A DNA stretch of 6,329 nt, taken from NCBI GenBank assembly GCA_910588885.1, contig CAJUSQ010000148.1, positions 1 to 6,329 of the forward strand. The letters are read 5' to 3'. The notes beneath the pieces are model-generated. The model made no database searches and was not told the origin of the DNA. It saw only the letters and a program-made list of their open reading frames with translations. The stretch is from an uncultured Lachnospiraceae bacterium. GTDB taxonomy: Bacteria; Bacillota; Clostridia; Lachnospirales; Lachnospiraceae. Both the position numbers and the translations under genes were made by a program. Shown in pieces: positions 5,980 through 6,329 of the stretch (position 1 is the stretch's first letter; each line of letters opens with the position of its first letter).

Positions 5980-6329
5980 TTACCCCTCCTCCAATTCGTC
6001 AAAATACATAATCCCGTCTTCCAAATTGGCAAGAGTGGCCTGGATTCGTTCCCGTTCCGCCCGCCTGTTCAGCTTGCCGACCAGTCCCAGCACCTGGATG
6101 GTCAAAAGGGGCGTCATGGCAACCATCGCCACGATTCCAAAGGCATCCGTCAGAATATTCCCTCCCAGCGCTTCACAGGCCCCCATTGCAAGGGGCAAAA
6201 GGAACGTGGCCGTCATCGGGCCGCTGGCCACCCCGCCGGAGTCAAAGGCAATTCCGGTAAAAATCTGGGGGACGAAAAAGGTCATGGCCAACGAAATCAT
6301 ATAGCCCGGTATCAAAAACCACAATATGG
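5980..6329 (-). CDS. DUF1538 family integral membrane protein, C-terminal part (5' end outside window)
   Basis: The frame stays open to the window edge, so only about the last 115 residues are present. The TTG at 6322-6324 is very likely an internal Leu, not a start. Three hydrophobic segments are visible: ILWFLIPGYMISLAMTFF, a stretch around ATFLLPLAMGACEALG, and FGIVAMVAMTPLLTIQVLGLVG. Between the first two lies the Gly-rich motif DSGGVASGPMTAT (6205-6243), which I recognise as the DUF1538 signature. A charged cytosolic-looking tail follows (KLNRRAERER...YFDELEEG). Members are polytopic inner-membrane proteins. A Halomonas DUF1538 pair (UmpAB) has been described as a Na+(Li+,K+)/H+ antiporter, so ion transport is the best guess, but the substrate here is unknown. 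The last codons also form the ribosome binding site of the PII-like gene 5 nt downstream, which points to translational coupling. The family call is fairly sure; the function is not. Confidence 0.87.
   Translation of the reverse strand, partial: ILWFLIPGYMISLAMTFFVPQIFTGIAFDSGGVASGPMTATFLLPLAMGACEALGGNILTDAFGIVAMVAMTPLLTIQVLGLVGKLNRRAERERIQATLANLEDGIMYFDELEEG
5983..5992 (-). promoter_or_regulatory. Ribosome binding site of the PII-like gene, inside the DUF1538 3' end
   Basis: Reads GGAGGAGGGG on the minus strand and encodes the final Glu-Gly codons of the DUF1538 protein. The TAA stop and 5 more bases separate it from the PII-like ATG. Terminating ribosomes should feed directly into the next start, consistent with stoichiometric production of the two proteins. 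Confidence 0.75.

Overview
The window reads as a piece of a chromosome from an anaerobic, fermentative Clostridia-type bacterium, most plausibly a gut Lachnospiraceae relative. This rests on a HydF H-cluster maturase, a TM1266-type [FeFe]-hydrogenase regulator, strong AGGAGG-type ribosome binding sites, tight gene packing and moderately high GC with C/G-ending codons. The family-level placement is inference. Nothing looks phage- or transposon-derived.

All six supported genes lie on the minus strand, so transcription runs from high to low coordinates. In order of transcription they are: the C-terminal end of a DUF1538 membrane protein (6329-5980, 5' end outside the window); a double-domain PII-like protein (5974-5303); a TM1266-family hydrogenase-system regulator with an unusual repeat-built N-terminal extension (5267-4899); hydF (4877-3651); a LacZ-type GH2 beta-galactosidase (3637-407); and the first 96 codons of a RimJ/RimL-like GNAT acetyltransferase (288-1, 3' end outside). 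The gaps between neighbours are 5, 35, 21, 13 and 118 nt. No terminator-like hairpin is visible in any of them, so the first five genes look like one transcription unit. The GNAT gene may be its tail or may have its own promoter.

Two themes are juxtaposed. The upstream half pairs a probable ion-transport membrane protein and its PII-like partner with two proteins of [FeFe]-hydrogenase biogenesis or control. The downstream half begins with a cytoplasmic beta-galactosidase whose ribosome binding site directly abuts the hydF stop codon. A model in which sugar hydrolysis, H2 evolution and ion balance are co-expressed is attractive but is inference only. HydE, HydG and the hydrogenase itself are not in the window.

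The most unusual structure is three separate in-frame tandem-repeat blocks inside coding sequence: 4 x 12 bp over the start of the TM1266-family gene, a 48-bp-period duplication in lacZ domain 2, and a 36-bp-period repeat in the lacZ linker before the C-terminal domain. All keep the reading frame, and all fall in termini, loops or linkers rather than in catalytic cores. No RNA genes, CRISPR arrays, insertion sequences or attachment sites were seen. The only non-coding stretch longer than 40 nt is 289-406.
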